A stretch of 64,000 nucleotides of DNA, from contig SWJS01000003.1 of the NCBI GenBank assembly GCA_007556525.1, forward strand, positions 63,595 to 127,594, read 5' to 3'. Of this stretch, positions 43,753-52,341 are shown piece after piece. A program made the translations under genes and the position numbers. The DNA is from Lysobacteraceae bacterium CU05-9. GTDB lineage: Bacteria; Pseudomonadota; Gammaproteobacteria; Xanthomonadales; Xanthomonadaceae. How positions within the stretch are numbered: position 1 is the stretch's first letter; every line of letters begins with the position of its first letter. The notes beneath the pieces are model-generated. The model saw nothing but the letters and a program-made list of their open reading frames with translations. It did not search any database and was not told the DNA's origin.

Positions 43753-43788
43753 TCTGCGATTTTAGCCCTGCAAGGTTATGATTTGCAG

Positions 43789-45090
43789 ATGAGAATGGAT
43801 TGGACCGAAAAATTACTGCGCGCGTTATACACGCTCGTGCTGTATTTATTGGTGCCGATTACCGTGTATCACTTGGTCTGGCGCGGTTTCCGCCAAAATG
43901 CATACTTCCAACGTTGGTCCGAGCGCTACGGTTTTTATTCCGGTGCGGCGACCAAGGGTGTTTTGTGGATTCACGCGGTTTCCGTCGGTGAAGTGAACGC
44001 CGCCATTCCGCTGATCAATGCATTGCGCAAGCGACGTCCGGATCTGCGCTTGCTCGTTACGACGATCACGCCAACCGGATCCGAACGCGTCCGCGCCTTG
44101 TGGGGTCACGAGGTCGAACATGTTTACTTGCCTTACGATTTACCGGGGGCGGTGACGCGTTTTCTCAAGCATTACCAGCCGTTGCTGGGCGTCATCATGG
44201 AAACGGAAATCTGGCCGAGCTTGTTATTCGCATGTCGCGACGCGAAAGTTCCGGTCGTCATCGTCAACGCGCGTCTCTCCGCAAACTCGTTGCGCGGTTA
44301 CCGTGTGCTGGCTCCTCTGATCAGCCGCGCTGTCCGCACTGTCACGAAGATCGCCGCGCAATCCGTCAACGATGCGAAACGTTTCATCGAACTCGGCGCA
44401 CGCGAAGATCAAGTCGATGTGCTTGGCAATTTGAAGTTCGATGTCACCGCGCCAACGGACACGACTCTGTTCCGCGAGGCATTCCGTTCGCACAGCGGCC
44501 AGCGTCCAATCTGGATTGCCGCGAGTACGCATGAGGAAGAGGAAGGTCCTGTTTTCTCGATTCACCGCAAAATCCGCGCCAAATATCCCAACGCATTGTT
44601 GATCTGGGCACCACGCCATCCCGAACGTTTCCGCGCAGTCGCCATTAGCGGTCAATCACTCGGCTTCCGCATCTCAAATCGTTCAACTGCCACGTGGCCG
44701 TCTGCGTCCGACGATATTTTCCTGCTCGACACGATCGGTGAACTTGCCAAAATGTTCTCCGCCGCCGACGTCGCCTTCATCGGTGGAAGTCTGCAGCCCA
44801 TTGGCGGTCACAACCTGCTCGAGCCCGCCGCCGCCGGTGTCCCGACCGTCACCGGTCCGCACCTGCACAACTTCGTCGACATCTCGAAGCGCTTGCGCGA
44901 AGCCGACGCGCTGATCATCGCCGACGACGAGCCCGCCGTCGCCACCGCTTTACTCTCGCTTCTCGAAGACCCTGCGCGCGCTCAAGCCATGTCCGCCGCG
45001 GGTCTGCGTTTGATCGAGGAAGGGAAGGGTGCACTGGATCGCTGCATCGCGTTGATTCTGCCGATGCTGCCCCCGCCGCCGCGGGCCTAA
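43789..45090 (+). CDS. waaA: 3-deoxy-D-manno-octulosonic acid transferase
   Basis: 433 residues from ATG 43789 (43795 possible). Adds Kdo to lipid IV-A at the inner membrane. Signal-anchor helix near the N-terminus (LYTLVLYLLVPITVYHLVW), WIHAVSVGEVNAAIPLINAL with the conserved catalytic Glu, VIMETEIWPSLLFAC, and the C-terminal GGHNLLEPAAAGVPTVTGP. Standard GT30 length. It is divergent from the acyltransferase gene. Confidence 0.96.
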   Translation: MRMDWTEKLLRALYTLVLYLLVPITVYHLVWRGFRQNAYFQRWSERYGFYSGAATKGVLWIHAVSVGEVNAAIPLINALRKRRPDLRLLVTTITPTGSERVRALWGHEVEHVYLPYDLPGAVTRFLKHYQPLLGVIMETEIWPSLLFACRDAKVPVVIVNARLSANSLRGYRVLAPLISRAVRTVTKIAAQSVNDAKRFIELGAREDQVDVLGNLKFDVTAPTDTTLFREAFRSHSGQRPIWIAASTHEEEEGPVFSIHRKIRAKYPNALLIWAPRHPERFRAVAISGQSLGFRISNRSTATWPSASDDIFLLDTIGELAKMFSAADVAFIGGSLQPIGGHNLLEPAAAGVPTVTGPHLHNFVDISKRLREADALIIADDEPAVATALLSLLEDPARAQAMSAAGLRLIEEGKGALDRCIALILPMLPPPPRA

Positions 45091-45095
45091 CTAAA

Positions 45096-45123
45096 CCTGA
45101 AACCTGAAACCTGAAACCTGAAA
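45096..45123 (+). repeat. CCTGAAA heptamer array, left end
   Basis: Four perfect tandem copies of CCTGAAA. An inverted array lies at 45566-45593, and the four-helix-bundle gene sits between. Confidence 0.92.
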
Positions 45124-45201
45124 GAGTTCTCAGCGAAATCTTACGCCTGAGAGCGTACTTTCCTGATGGCGTGTGCTTGTAGAACTCAATATCGTTTCAG
45201 A

Positions 45202-45561
45202 ATGAGGTTCGAAAAAACTACTTTCTGGACACGCAGCTCGCAGCTCGCAGACGAATGTTACCGGCTGACTTCGCTTTTGCCGCCAGCAGAAACTTATGGA
45301 CTCAGTTCCCAAATCCGTCGTGCAGCCTGTTCTGTGTACGCTAATTTCGCAGAAGGCTGGGGGCGTGAATCGAAGCGTGATAGTGCCCATTTCATGACAA
45401 TGGCACGCGGCTCACTTTCGGAGCTGAAAGCACATCTACTCTTCTGCGTCATGCGCCGTTATTTCAACGAGCAGGATATCGGTCCCCTATGTCAGGAAAT
45501 TGATGAGCTGTCGAGAATACTAAACACCGTGCGGCTTAATCTTCTGCGCAACGCGCGATAA
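45202..45561 (+). CDS. Four-helix-bundle protein of the 23S rRNA-intervening-sequence family
   Basis: 119 residues from ATG 45202; an upstream in-frame start at 45166 is disfavoured because family members begin with M-R-F-E. Segments SQLADECYRLTSLLP, YGLSSQIRRAACSVYANFAEG, and MARGSLSELKAHLLF follow the four-helix-bundle family also found inside 23S rRNA intervening sequences and as Avd proteins in diversity-generating retroelements. Molecular role unknown. The gene is flanked by inverted CCTGAAA/TTTCAGG arrays 4-105 bases from its ends and interrupts a run of core genes, suggesting an inserted unit. Confidence 0.9.
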   Translation: MRFEKTTFWTRSSQLADECYRLTSLLPPAETYGLSSQIRRAACSVYANFAEGWGRESKRDSAHFMTMARGSLSELKAHLLFCVMRRYFNEQDIGPLCQEIDELSRILNTVRLNLLRNAR

Positions 45562-45565
45562 ACCG

Positions 45566-45593
45566 TTTCAGGTTTCAGGTTTCAGGTTTCAAG
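45566..45593 (-). repeat. TTTCAGG heptamer array, right end
   Basis: Three perfect copies of TTTCAGG and one degenerate copy (TTTCAAG), the inverse complement of the array at 45096-45123. Starts four bases after the stop of the four-helix-bundle gene. Confidence 0.9.
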
Positions 45594-45595
45594 TT

Positions 45596-46318
45596 TCATT
45601 CCACGCGCTTGAGCGTAATCACCAGCACATCCCGCCAAGCCAGTTCGGACGGATCATCCGGACTGACTGCGGTGACACCGTGCGCCAAACGTTGGTCGTC
45701 GATCAAGACCGTATCCAGCGGACGCGTCAACGTGAAGTGCGCGAGCTCTTCGCCCGACAGAGAATGCACGCTCGTCGTACCGCTGAGAATGTTGTGGCGT
45801 TCGATCAACGTCACGGCGACGAAGTCCACACCATCGCGGTGAGTGCCTTCGGGTGTCGGTTGACCAGCCTTCTCCGGTAGCGCCTCGATCCGGAACTGAT
45901 GGATCTCGATTTTCCATAACTCCACCGAGGGCGCTTGCTCGACGAACAATCCCGCGCAAAAGGCCAGTAAACCTTGGAGGCAGACGTTGTTTTTGATGTC
46001 GTCGGTGATCGGCTCGAACCAACGGTCGATGCCACCTTGCAACGCGTTGTAGACCTGCGACTGATAATGCGGCTCGTGTGGGCCGAAGGTCACGGCACCA
46101 TCTTCCATGTCGAGATATGCGACTGCGTGACGGCGACGACGTGTCAAACCCACTGAAGCCAGATACGGATCCGGCTCCAGATGATTCCATGATTCAACGA
46201 ACGCCTGCCACTCCGAATCAAATGCAGGACCGACTGCGCGAGAGAGCTGATCGTGCATTGAGCCGGCGCCGAGGATGGCGTAACCATCCAGGGCGATTGC
46301 GTGTTGCGCGGTGGCCAT
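45596..46318 (-). CDS. 2OG-Fe(II) dioxygenase family protein (BsmA/IDO-type)
   Basis: 240 residues. The segments YLASVGLTRRRRHAVAYLDM, FEPITDDIKNN and GTHRDGVDFVAVTLIERHNI give the HxD part of the iron site, and DDQRLAHGVTAV supplies the second His and the Arg for 2-oxoglutarate. This matches the family that includes amino acid hydroxylases such as isoleucine 4-hydroxylase. The substrate here is unknown. The start codon directly abuts the stop of the MAPEG gene, so the two are coupled. Confidence 0.88.
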   Translation of the reverse strand: MATAQHAIALDGYAILGAGSMHDQLSRAVGPAFDSEWQAFVESWNHLEPDPYLASVGLTRRRRHAVAYLDMEDGAVTFGPHEPHYQSQVYNALQGGIDRWFEPITDDIKNNVCLQGLLAFCAGLFVEQAPSVELWKIEIHQFRIEALPEKAGQPTPEGTHRDGVDFVAVTLIERHNILSGTTSVHSLSGEELAHFTLTRPLDTVLIDDQRLAHGVTAVSPDDPSELAWRDVLVITLKRVE

Positions 46319-46723
46319 TTACGCGGCTGCGGTGATGTGCAACGCCGACTGCACAATCAGGTAAAACACCGCACCAATGCCGACGAACCAAACAAGACTG
46401 CGCAGAGCGTGTTGCGCCGAGATGTAGAACACCCCGTGCAAAACACGCGCGATCACGTAGATGATCGAGCACAGCGCGATGGTCTGTTCCGGCAAGTGCG
46501 CAAACTGTGCCATCAAAACGGAACCGATGAAAACCGGATTCGATTCGAAACTGTTGAGCTGCGCGCCATTGGCGTAACGGGTGCGTGGATTTTCCTGACG
46601 TGCAGTCCAACCACGCGGATCCTTGTTGTTATAGCCCTTGCCGCCGGACTTCGCGATCGTCGTCCAGACGTACGGCAAGATCACCGCGATGACAATGCAC
46701 CAATATGCGACGGAAATCGTCAT
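46319..46723 (-). CDS. MAPEG family membrane protein
   Basis: 134 residues with four membrane helices. The signature ENPRTRYANGAQLNSFESNP lies in the first cytoplasmic loop. The family includes glutathione-dependent membrane enzymes; bacterial members of this branch are mostly uncharacterised. It is followed without a gap by the dioxygenase gene (TAA then ATG) and preceded, 21 bases away, by the M28 peptidase gene on the same strand. Confidence 0.9.
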   Translation of the reverse strand: MTISVAYWCIVIAVILPYVWTTIAKSGGKGYNNKDPRGWTARQENPRTRYANGAQLNSFESNPVFIGSVLMAQFAHLPEQTIALCSIIYVIARVLHGVFYISAQHALRSLVWFVGIGAVFYLIVQSALHITAAA

Positions 46724-46744
46724 GGGATTTTTCCTTAAATAAAA

Positions 46745-48451
46745 TTACTTACGCAACGCATCCTGTGCGCCACGGAATGCACTGGTTGGATACCACAGCG
46801 GCCACTTTTCCGAAAATGCCAACTCATGACCCACTGCGTACAGCACTTGCAGATCTTGAATCGCACCCTCAAGGTTCCACTTCGGATCGAACTCATCGGA
46901 CGTCTTGTGGTAATGGTTCAAGCGGTAATCTTCGAGCATTTCGCGGCCGCGCGCGATGCCGCCGTCGATCAAGTCATCACCGCCCTTGATGTACAGCGCA
47001 GGCACGCCGGCTTTCGCAAAGTTGAAATGATCAGAGCGGAAATAGAATCCATCTTGCGGTGTATTTTCGGGAGCTAACGCGCGGCCTTGAATCGCCGCAT
47101 ACGGCTTCAATGTGTCTTCAAGATCCGACATGCCGTTACCGATGATCACGAGATTACGTGCCTTGCCGAGCATTGCCATTGCGTCGATGTTGATGACAGC
47201 GACGGTATTTTTCAGCGGGACTGCAGGATGCGCGACGAAATATTTCGAGCCGAGCAAACCGGATTCTTCCAGCGTTGGTGCAAAGAAAATCAACGAACGC
47301 TCAGGTTTCACCGACGCGCGCATGAAGCCTTGTGCAATCGTCATGATCGCAGCAACGCCGGATGCATTGTCGACCGCGCCGTTGTAGATATGGTCTTCGC
47401 CTGCGGAACCGTCATTGGTGCCGAGGTGATCCCAGTGCGCTTGATAGATGATGGCTTCGTCAGGACGCTTGGTGCCCGGAAGTTTGGCGACGAAATTTTG
47501 GGAGGACTTCATCGCAATGGAAGTCTTCAATGATGCGGAAGCCTTCGACTTCAATGGAATTGCTTTAAAGCCTTTGCGCGATGCGCTGGTGTATTGATCG
47601 GTCAAGCGCAGGCCTGCATCGGCGAACAATTGCGATGCCGCTTCCTGAGTCAACCAACCACGAATTGGAAGGCGCGGTGCCGGATCATCGGCAGGGGTCA
47701 GATCAAATTGCTTGCCGGTCCAGCCGTTATCAACGACGCTCCAGCCGTAAGCCGCACCTTCGTTGTCATGGACGATGAAAGCCGCGGATGCGCCTTGACG
47801 TGCAGCTTCTTCGAACTTGTAGGTCCAGCGGCCGTAGTAGGTCATGCGACGGCCTTCGAACAAATTCTCGTCCTTGATTTGGAAACCCGGATCGTTGACC
47901 AGGATCACAACGGTTTTGCCCTTAACGTCCAAGCCCGCGTAATCATTCCAACCGAGTTCCGGCGCGTTGACGCCATAGCCCACGAACACGACGTCGCTGT
48001 CTTTCAACGTGACCAACGGCTTGCCGGTCGTGGTGCCGATCACCATGTCCTTGCTAAACGACAACGTGCGCTTGCCGGCAGGTGTGTTCAAAACCAACTT
48101 CGTCGAGAGGTCGGTTTCGCTTTCGATCATCGGGACATTTTGGACAAAAGAACCATTGATGCCCGGCTGCAAACCAATCGACTTGGCCTGTGCGATCAGA
48201 TAATCAATCGTCTTCATCTCACCGATGCTGCCCGGTGCGCGACCTGCGAATTCATCTGATGCCAATGTCTTCATGCGGTCCGCAAATTCTGCGGCGGTGA
48301 AGCGAGCTTCCGGCAACTTCTGGACGGGTGCGACTTCCTGCGCGGCTTCCGATGCGATGCCTGAGGCGGCAGGCGTTTGGCAGGCAGATAATGCAAAAAG
48401 CGCCGCAACACCACTCACTGCAACGGCGCATATTCCGGTTCGACGGTTCAT
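46745..48451 (-). CDS. M28 family metallopeptidase lipoprotein
   Basis: 568 residues. The signal carries lipobox LSAC (VAALFALSAC), so the enzyme is envelope-anchored. An inserted PA-like domain (about 150-300) precedes the di-zinc aminopeptidase domain: YQAHWDHLGTNDG, GAVDNASGVAAIM, the catalytic Glu in LEESGLLGS, DAMAMLGKA and HKTSDEFDP give the five ligands. Cleaves N-terminal residues of peptides in the periplasm. It is the first of three same-strand genes ending in the dioxygenase. Confidence 0.94.
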   Translation of the reverse strand: MNRRTGICAVAVSGVAALFALSACQTPAASGIASEAAQEVAPVQKLPEARFTAAEFADRMKTLASDEFAGRAPGSIGEMKTIDYLIAQAKSIGLQPGINGSFVQNVPMIESETDLSTKLVLNTPAGKRTLSFSKDMVIGTTTGKPLVTLKDSDVVFVGYGVNAPELGWNDYAGLDVKGKTVVILVNDPGFQIKDENLFEGRRMTYYGRWTYKFEEAARQGASAAFIVHDNEGAAYGWSVVDNGWTGKQFDLTPADDPAPRLPIRGWLTQEAASQLFADAGLRLTDQYTSASRKGFKAIPLKSKASASLKTSIAMKSSQNFVAKLPGTKRPDEAIIYQAHWDHLGTNDGSAGEDHIYNGAVDNASGVAAIMTIAQGFMRASVKPERSLIFFAPTLEESGLLGSKYFVAHPAVPLKNTVAVINIDAMAMLGKARNLVIIGNGMSDLEDTLKPYAAIQGRALAPENTPQDGFYFRSDHFNFAKAGVPALYIKGGDDLIDGGIARGREMLEDYRLNHYHKTSDEFDPKWNLEGAIQDLQVLYAVGHELAFSEKWPLWYPTSAFRGAQDALRK

Positions 48452-48525
48452 TGACTCTCCGATGATTGATCAAATGAAGGGAAAAACTCTATCCCACCAT
48501 TTAATCACGAAGCGCCACTTCAGGC

Positions 48526-49245
48526 TTAGTTCTTCGGCGCAGTGTCGCCGCTGTAAGGGATTGCCGATGCGCCGGTGATGTTGCCGACCTTCGCCGTGCT
48601 GTGCACGTAAAGTCTCACTTCACGCTCGAAATTCAAGTCGCCGCGCACCGTGGCTTTGGGGCCGATGATGACGCGGGGGATTCTTTTGGTGTTGAGGCCA
48701 ACTGAGAAGCCCTTTGGCTTGATGTAATGCACCGCGCCGACCGACGAATTGATGCCGATGGTTGTGTTGCCGTTGACATTCTCGACGCGTCCTTTAACGT
48801 TCGTCGCGATCAAGCCAATTGCGCCGTTGACGCTGGTCACATCACCATCGATCACCGATTGCGCATTCGACAAAATTCCGCCATTCACCGAAGTGATGTC
48901 GTCTTTGACGTGAACATTGCGCGCCAGGTTGATCTCACCGTTGACGACGGCAATCTCGCCGACCGTTGAATTTTCGCCAATCGAAACTTCGCCATTCACG
49001 GTGGAAACATCGCTCAGTTTCGACGCTGCGCCGACCGAGACAGTGCCATTGACGACCGAGATGTCATCGCGGATGGTGGCATTTTTGCCAATGTTGATAG
49101 TGCCGTTGACGGAACTGATCGAGTCTGCGGATTGACCGTCGGCGATCGTGACGCTGCCGTTGACCTTGCTGAAAGACTGCGCATTGACCGAAAAGCTGAT
49201 TGCCAAACCGGTCACTACCGTGGCCATTAGATTCAGCTTATTCAT
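48526..49245 (-). CDS. Exported beta-solenoid protein with VNG repeats
   Basis: 239 residues from ATG 49245, with a longer in-frame opening to 49308 that has a non-signal leader. Signal peptide MATVVTGLAISFSVNA. The mature protein has eight tandem repeats of about 17-26 residues, each with VNG preceded by a Ser-rich or Thr-rich step: KVNGSVTI, SVNGTINI, VVNGTVSV, TVNGEVSI, VVNGEINL, SVNGGILS, SVNGAIGL, NVNGNTTI. This predicts a right-handed beta-solenoid, as in bactofilin-like and DUF4097-like proteins. The C-terminal part (IPRVIIGPKATVRGDLNFER) continues the fold. Function unknown. Confidence 0.82.
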   Translation of the reverse strand: MNKLNLMATVVTGLAISFSVNAQSFSKVNGSVTIADGQSADSISSVNGTINIGKNATIRDDISVVNGTVSVGAASKLSDVSTVNGEVSIGENSTVGEIAVVNGEINLARNVHVKDDITSVNGGILSNAQSVIDGDVTSVNGAIGLIATNVKGRVENVNGNTTIGINSSVGAVHYIKPKGFSVGLNTKRIPRVIIGPKATVRGDLNFEREVRLYVHSTAKVGNITGASAIPYSGDTAPKN

Positions 49246-49360
49246 GTGGGAAACTCCAAGTTTGGATAGGGCTTCGTTACAATTACATGGAACGGATGCG
49301 GCTTCCAATGCCCAAAGTCATAGGGACTTCCGTCTATCACCTTCGGGAAATGGAAACATC

Positions 49361-50881
49361 GTGTCAGTCAAACCGGTAGTGCTGTTGATTTTGGATGGTT
49401 GGGGTCACCGTGAGGAGACTCAGGACAATGCCCTCGCAATGGCGGACTTGCCGAACTGGCACAATTTGCTCGCGCATCATCCGCATACGTTGATCCATAC
49501 CGAAGGCAAGCACGTTGGTTTGCCGGACGGTCAGATGGGCAACTCCGAAGTTGGTCACATGAATCTCGGCGCCGGCCGCATCGTCTATCAAGATCTCACG
49601 CGTGTCGACGCGTCGATTGAAGATGGTTCGTTCTTCGGCAATGAAACGTTGTTGAAGGCGTGTGATTCGGTCCGAAACTCCAGCGGCACTCTTCACATCA
49701 TGGGTCTGCTGTCACCGGGTGGCGTGCACTCGCATGAGCGCCATCTGTTCGCTTTGTTGAAGCTCGCGAAAGAACAGAACGTCGCGCACGTTGTCGTGCA
49801 TGCGTTCCTCGATGGCCGCGATACGCCTCCACGTTCCGCGCTCGCAAGTTTGAAGCGCCTTGATCAAGTCATGTCGGAAGTCGGCAACGCAACGCTTGGT
49901 AGTGTTGTCGGACGTTACTACGCGATGGACCGCGATCAACGTTGGGAACGTGTTGGTGCTGCGTACCAAGCGATCGTGGATGCCGAAGCGGACTTCAACG
50001 CGCCGAACGGTGTCGATGCGCTCGCAGCGGCGTATGCACGTGACGAAAATGATGAGTTCGTTTCGCCCACCGTCATCGATGGTGCGAAGCCGATGGTGGA
50101 TGGGGATGCGGTGATTTTCTTCAATTTCCGTGCAGACCGTGCGCGTGAAATGGCGGCGGCATTCACCGTGCCGAACTTCGATGGCTTTGCCGCACGACGT
50201 CCGAAGCTCGCAAGCTTCACGGGCTTGAGCGAATACTCCGCCGACTTGCCAATGAGCGTTGCATTTGGATCGGATGATCTGCGAAACACTTTAGGCGAAG
50301 TGATCCAAAATCATGGAATGAAACAACTGCGCATCGCGGAGACGGAGAAGTATGCGCACGTGACGTTTTTCTTCAGTGGTGGTCGCGAGGAACCGTACGA
50401 CGCCGAAACGCGGACATTGATTCCATCGCCGAAAGTTGCGACGTACGACATGCAACCGGAGATGTCGTGCCCGGAAGTCACCGCGAAATTAACGGCTGCG
50501 ATTCGCAGCGGCGAGATCGATGTGGCGATTTGCAACATCGCGAATCCCGATATGGTCGGACATACCGGCGTGCTGGAAGCTGCGATCAAAGCCGCGGAAG
50601 CGGTCGACGTTGCGATCGGTGCGGTGGCGCAAGCAGTCACGGAAGTGGGTGGTGCGCTGTTGATCACCGCGGATCATGGCAACCTGGAAATGATGCGCGA
50701 TCCAAGTACGGGACAGCCGCATACGGCGCACACGGTTGGACCGGTTCCATTCGTGTATGTTGGAGAACGTAAGGCAACTTTGCGCGCGGGCGGATCGTTG
50801 CGTGACGTTGCGCCGACAATCCTGGATTTGCTCGGCATCGCCAAACCCGCAGAAATGTCCGGAGATTCCTTACTGCAATGA
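49361..50881 (+). CDS. gpmI: Cofactor-independent phosphoglycerate mutase
   Basis: 506 residues from GTG 49361, directly before SVKPVVLLILDGWG. Interconverts 3- and 2-phosphoglycerate using two manganese ions, in glycolysis. The phosphoserine loop is MGNSEVGHMNLGAGR, and the metal-binding HAFLDGRDTPP and ITADHGNLEMM segments are intact. The upstream extension of the frame is non-coding. The stop overlaps the envC start as ATGA, so the two are translationally coupled. Confidence 0.96.
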   Translation: MSVKPVVLLILDGWGHREETQDNALAMADLPNWHNLLAHHPHTLIHTEGKHVGLPDGQMGNSEVGHMNLGAGRIVYQDLTRVDASIEDGSFFGNETLLKACDSVRNSSGTLHIMGLLSPGGVHSHERHLFALLKLAKEQNVAHVVVHAFLDGRDTPPRSALASLKRLDQVMSEVGNATLGSVVGRYYAMDRDQRWERVGAAYQAIVDAEADFNAPNGVDALAAAYARDENDEFVSPTVIDGAKPMVDGDAVIFFNFRADRAREMAAAFTVPNFDGFAARRPKLASFTGLSEYSADLPMSVAFGSDDLRNTLGEVIQNHGMKQLRIAETEKYAHVTFFFSGGREEPYDAETRTLIPSPKVATYDMQPEMSCPEVTAKLTAAIRSGEIDVAICNIANPDMVGHTGVLEAAIKAAEAVDVAIGAVAQAVTEVGGALLITADHGNLEMMRDPSTGQPHTAHTVGPVPFVYVGERKATLRAGGSLRDVAPTILDLLGIAKPAEMSGDSLLQ

Positions 50882-52302
50882 AGTTTCGCGTTTTTGTCGG
50901 AGTTGCGTTGATATCTGCTTTGGTCGGAATGCCATTGCAAACGACGCATGCGCAATCCAAGGATGCGAAGTCGTTGCAGCAGCAGTTGGCAAAGAAGAAG
51001 AAGGAACTCAACGCTGTCGCCGCCGACCGCCGCAAGATCGACACGCAGCGCGGTGGTGCCGTGAAAGAGTTGCGAGCCGTCGAAGAGAAAGTCGGCCAAA
51101 CCGCGAAGGCACTGGTTGAAACGCAGCAGAAGATTGCAGTCGAAACGAACAACCTCGGCAAGTTGAACACGCAACAGCAACAACTGCGATTGACCCTCGG
51201 CGATAAGGAAGCGGAGCGCGCGGAGTTATTGAAAGCCGCATATCGCCAAAATCGTTCGGGTCCATTGAAAGCATTCTTGTCACAGGACACTTTGGCGGCA
51301 TCGAACCGCAATCTGCGTTATCACCGTTATCTGCAGCAAGATCGCAGCGGACGCATCAACGTACTCAACACGCAATTGAAAGAACTCGACGCCGTTCAAT
51401 CGCAAATCAAAGTACGCACCACGAACCTCACCGCATATCAGAAGGCGCAGCAGCAACAAGCGTTGCAGTTGCAGAAAGATCGCGAGGCTCGCAATCAGAT
51501 CGTTGGCAAGCTCAACAAGCAGTTTGCCGATGCACAAAGCCGCGAGAAGGCGCTCGGTAAAGATGTTGCAGGCTTAAACAAACTGCTCGCGCAACTGCGG
51601 GCTGCAGCCGCGAAGGCTGAAAGGGAACGTAAGGCCGCCGCAGCACAGCGCGCCAAGCAAGAAGCCGCAGCGCGCGCACAGGCTGCGCGAGAAGCACGCG
51701 CGGAGCAGCAACGCATCGCGAGAGCGAACGCCGCAAATGCCAAGGCTGCGCGTGAGACTGCGGCGAAGCAAGCGAATACGCGCTCGGGTGTACGCACAAC
51801 GCAAGCCGCGCGACCCGCTCCAGCCGCACAGGCTATTGCCACGGAAGAGCCCGCATCCACGCAACCGATCCGCAAACCGCAAGTCGTGGCGACGAAGCCG
51901 GTCGTTGCAACGGCAACGGGTCCGAGTGTCGGTGGCATGGGTTGGCCCGCGAACGGAAGTTTGCTTGCAGGATTCGGCGGTACGATGCCAGACGGCCGCA
52001 AGAGTAGCGGCTTGTTGATCGCAGCGCCGGCAGGATCGCCCGTCAGAGCGGTTGCGAGTGGTGAAGTGGTTTACGCACAGTGGATGACGGGTTACGGACA
52101 GCTGCTCATCATCGATCACGGTGGTGGACGCATGAGCTTGTACGCGTATAACGAAGCGTTGCTGAAGCGTGCCGGCGATCGTGTCAACCGTGGTGATGCG
52201 ATTGGCACCGTTGGGAATAGCGGTGGACATGGGCGTCCGGCGGTGTATTTTGAATTGCGCAGTAACGGCGCGCCGATCAATCCGCGCTCCATGCTGAATT
52301 GA
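50878..52302 (+). CDS. EnvC-type murein hydrolase activator
   Basis: 474 residues with a signal peptide ending at THAQ. Two long coiled-coil segments (about 25-135 and 170-260) with Gln/Lys heptads, an Ala/Arg-rich linker, and a C-terminal LytM (M23-like) domain from GMGWPANGSLLAGFGG on. The usual zinc ligands are not kept (no HxH; the place reads VYFELR), as in E. coli EnvC, which activates amidases AmiA and AmiB at the septum rather than cutting itself. It is coupled to gpmI and followed by ctpA. Confidence 0.9.
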   Translation: MKFRVFVGVALISALVGMPLQTTHAQSKDAKSLQQQLAKKKKELNAVAADRRKIDTQRGGAVKELRAVEEKVGQTAKALVETQQKIAVETNNLGKLNTQQQQLRLTLGDKEAERAELLKAAYRQNRSGPLKAFLSQDTLAASNRNLRYHRYLQQDRSGRINVLNTQLKELDAVQSQIKVRTTNLTAYQKAQQQQALQLQKDREARNQIVGKLNKQFADAQSREKALGKDVAGLNKLLAQLRAAAAKAERERKAAAAQRAKQEAAARAQAAREARAEQQRIARANAANAKAARETAAKQANTRSGVRTTQAARPAPAAQAIATEEPASTQPIRKPQVVATKPVVATATGPSVGGMGWPANGSLLAGFGGTMPDGRKSSGLLIAAPAGSPVRAVASGEVVYAQWMTGYGQLLIIDHGGGRMSLYAYNEALLKRAGDRVNRGDAIGTVGNSGGHGRPAVYFELRSNGAPINPRSMLN

Positions 52303-52341
52303 TGGACTAAACTGAAACGTCATCGGATTGCAGGACTGTTG

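Noticed and set aside
45096-45593. Heptamer arrays considered as a CRISPR array
   Set aside because: Repeats are only seven bases, contiguous without spacers and inverted at the two ends.
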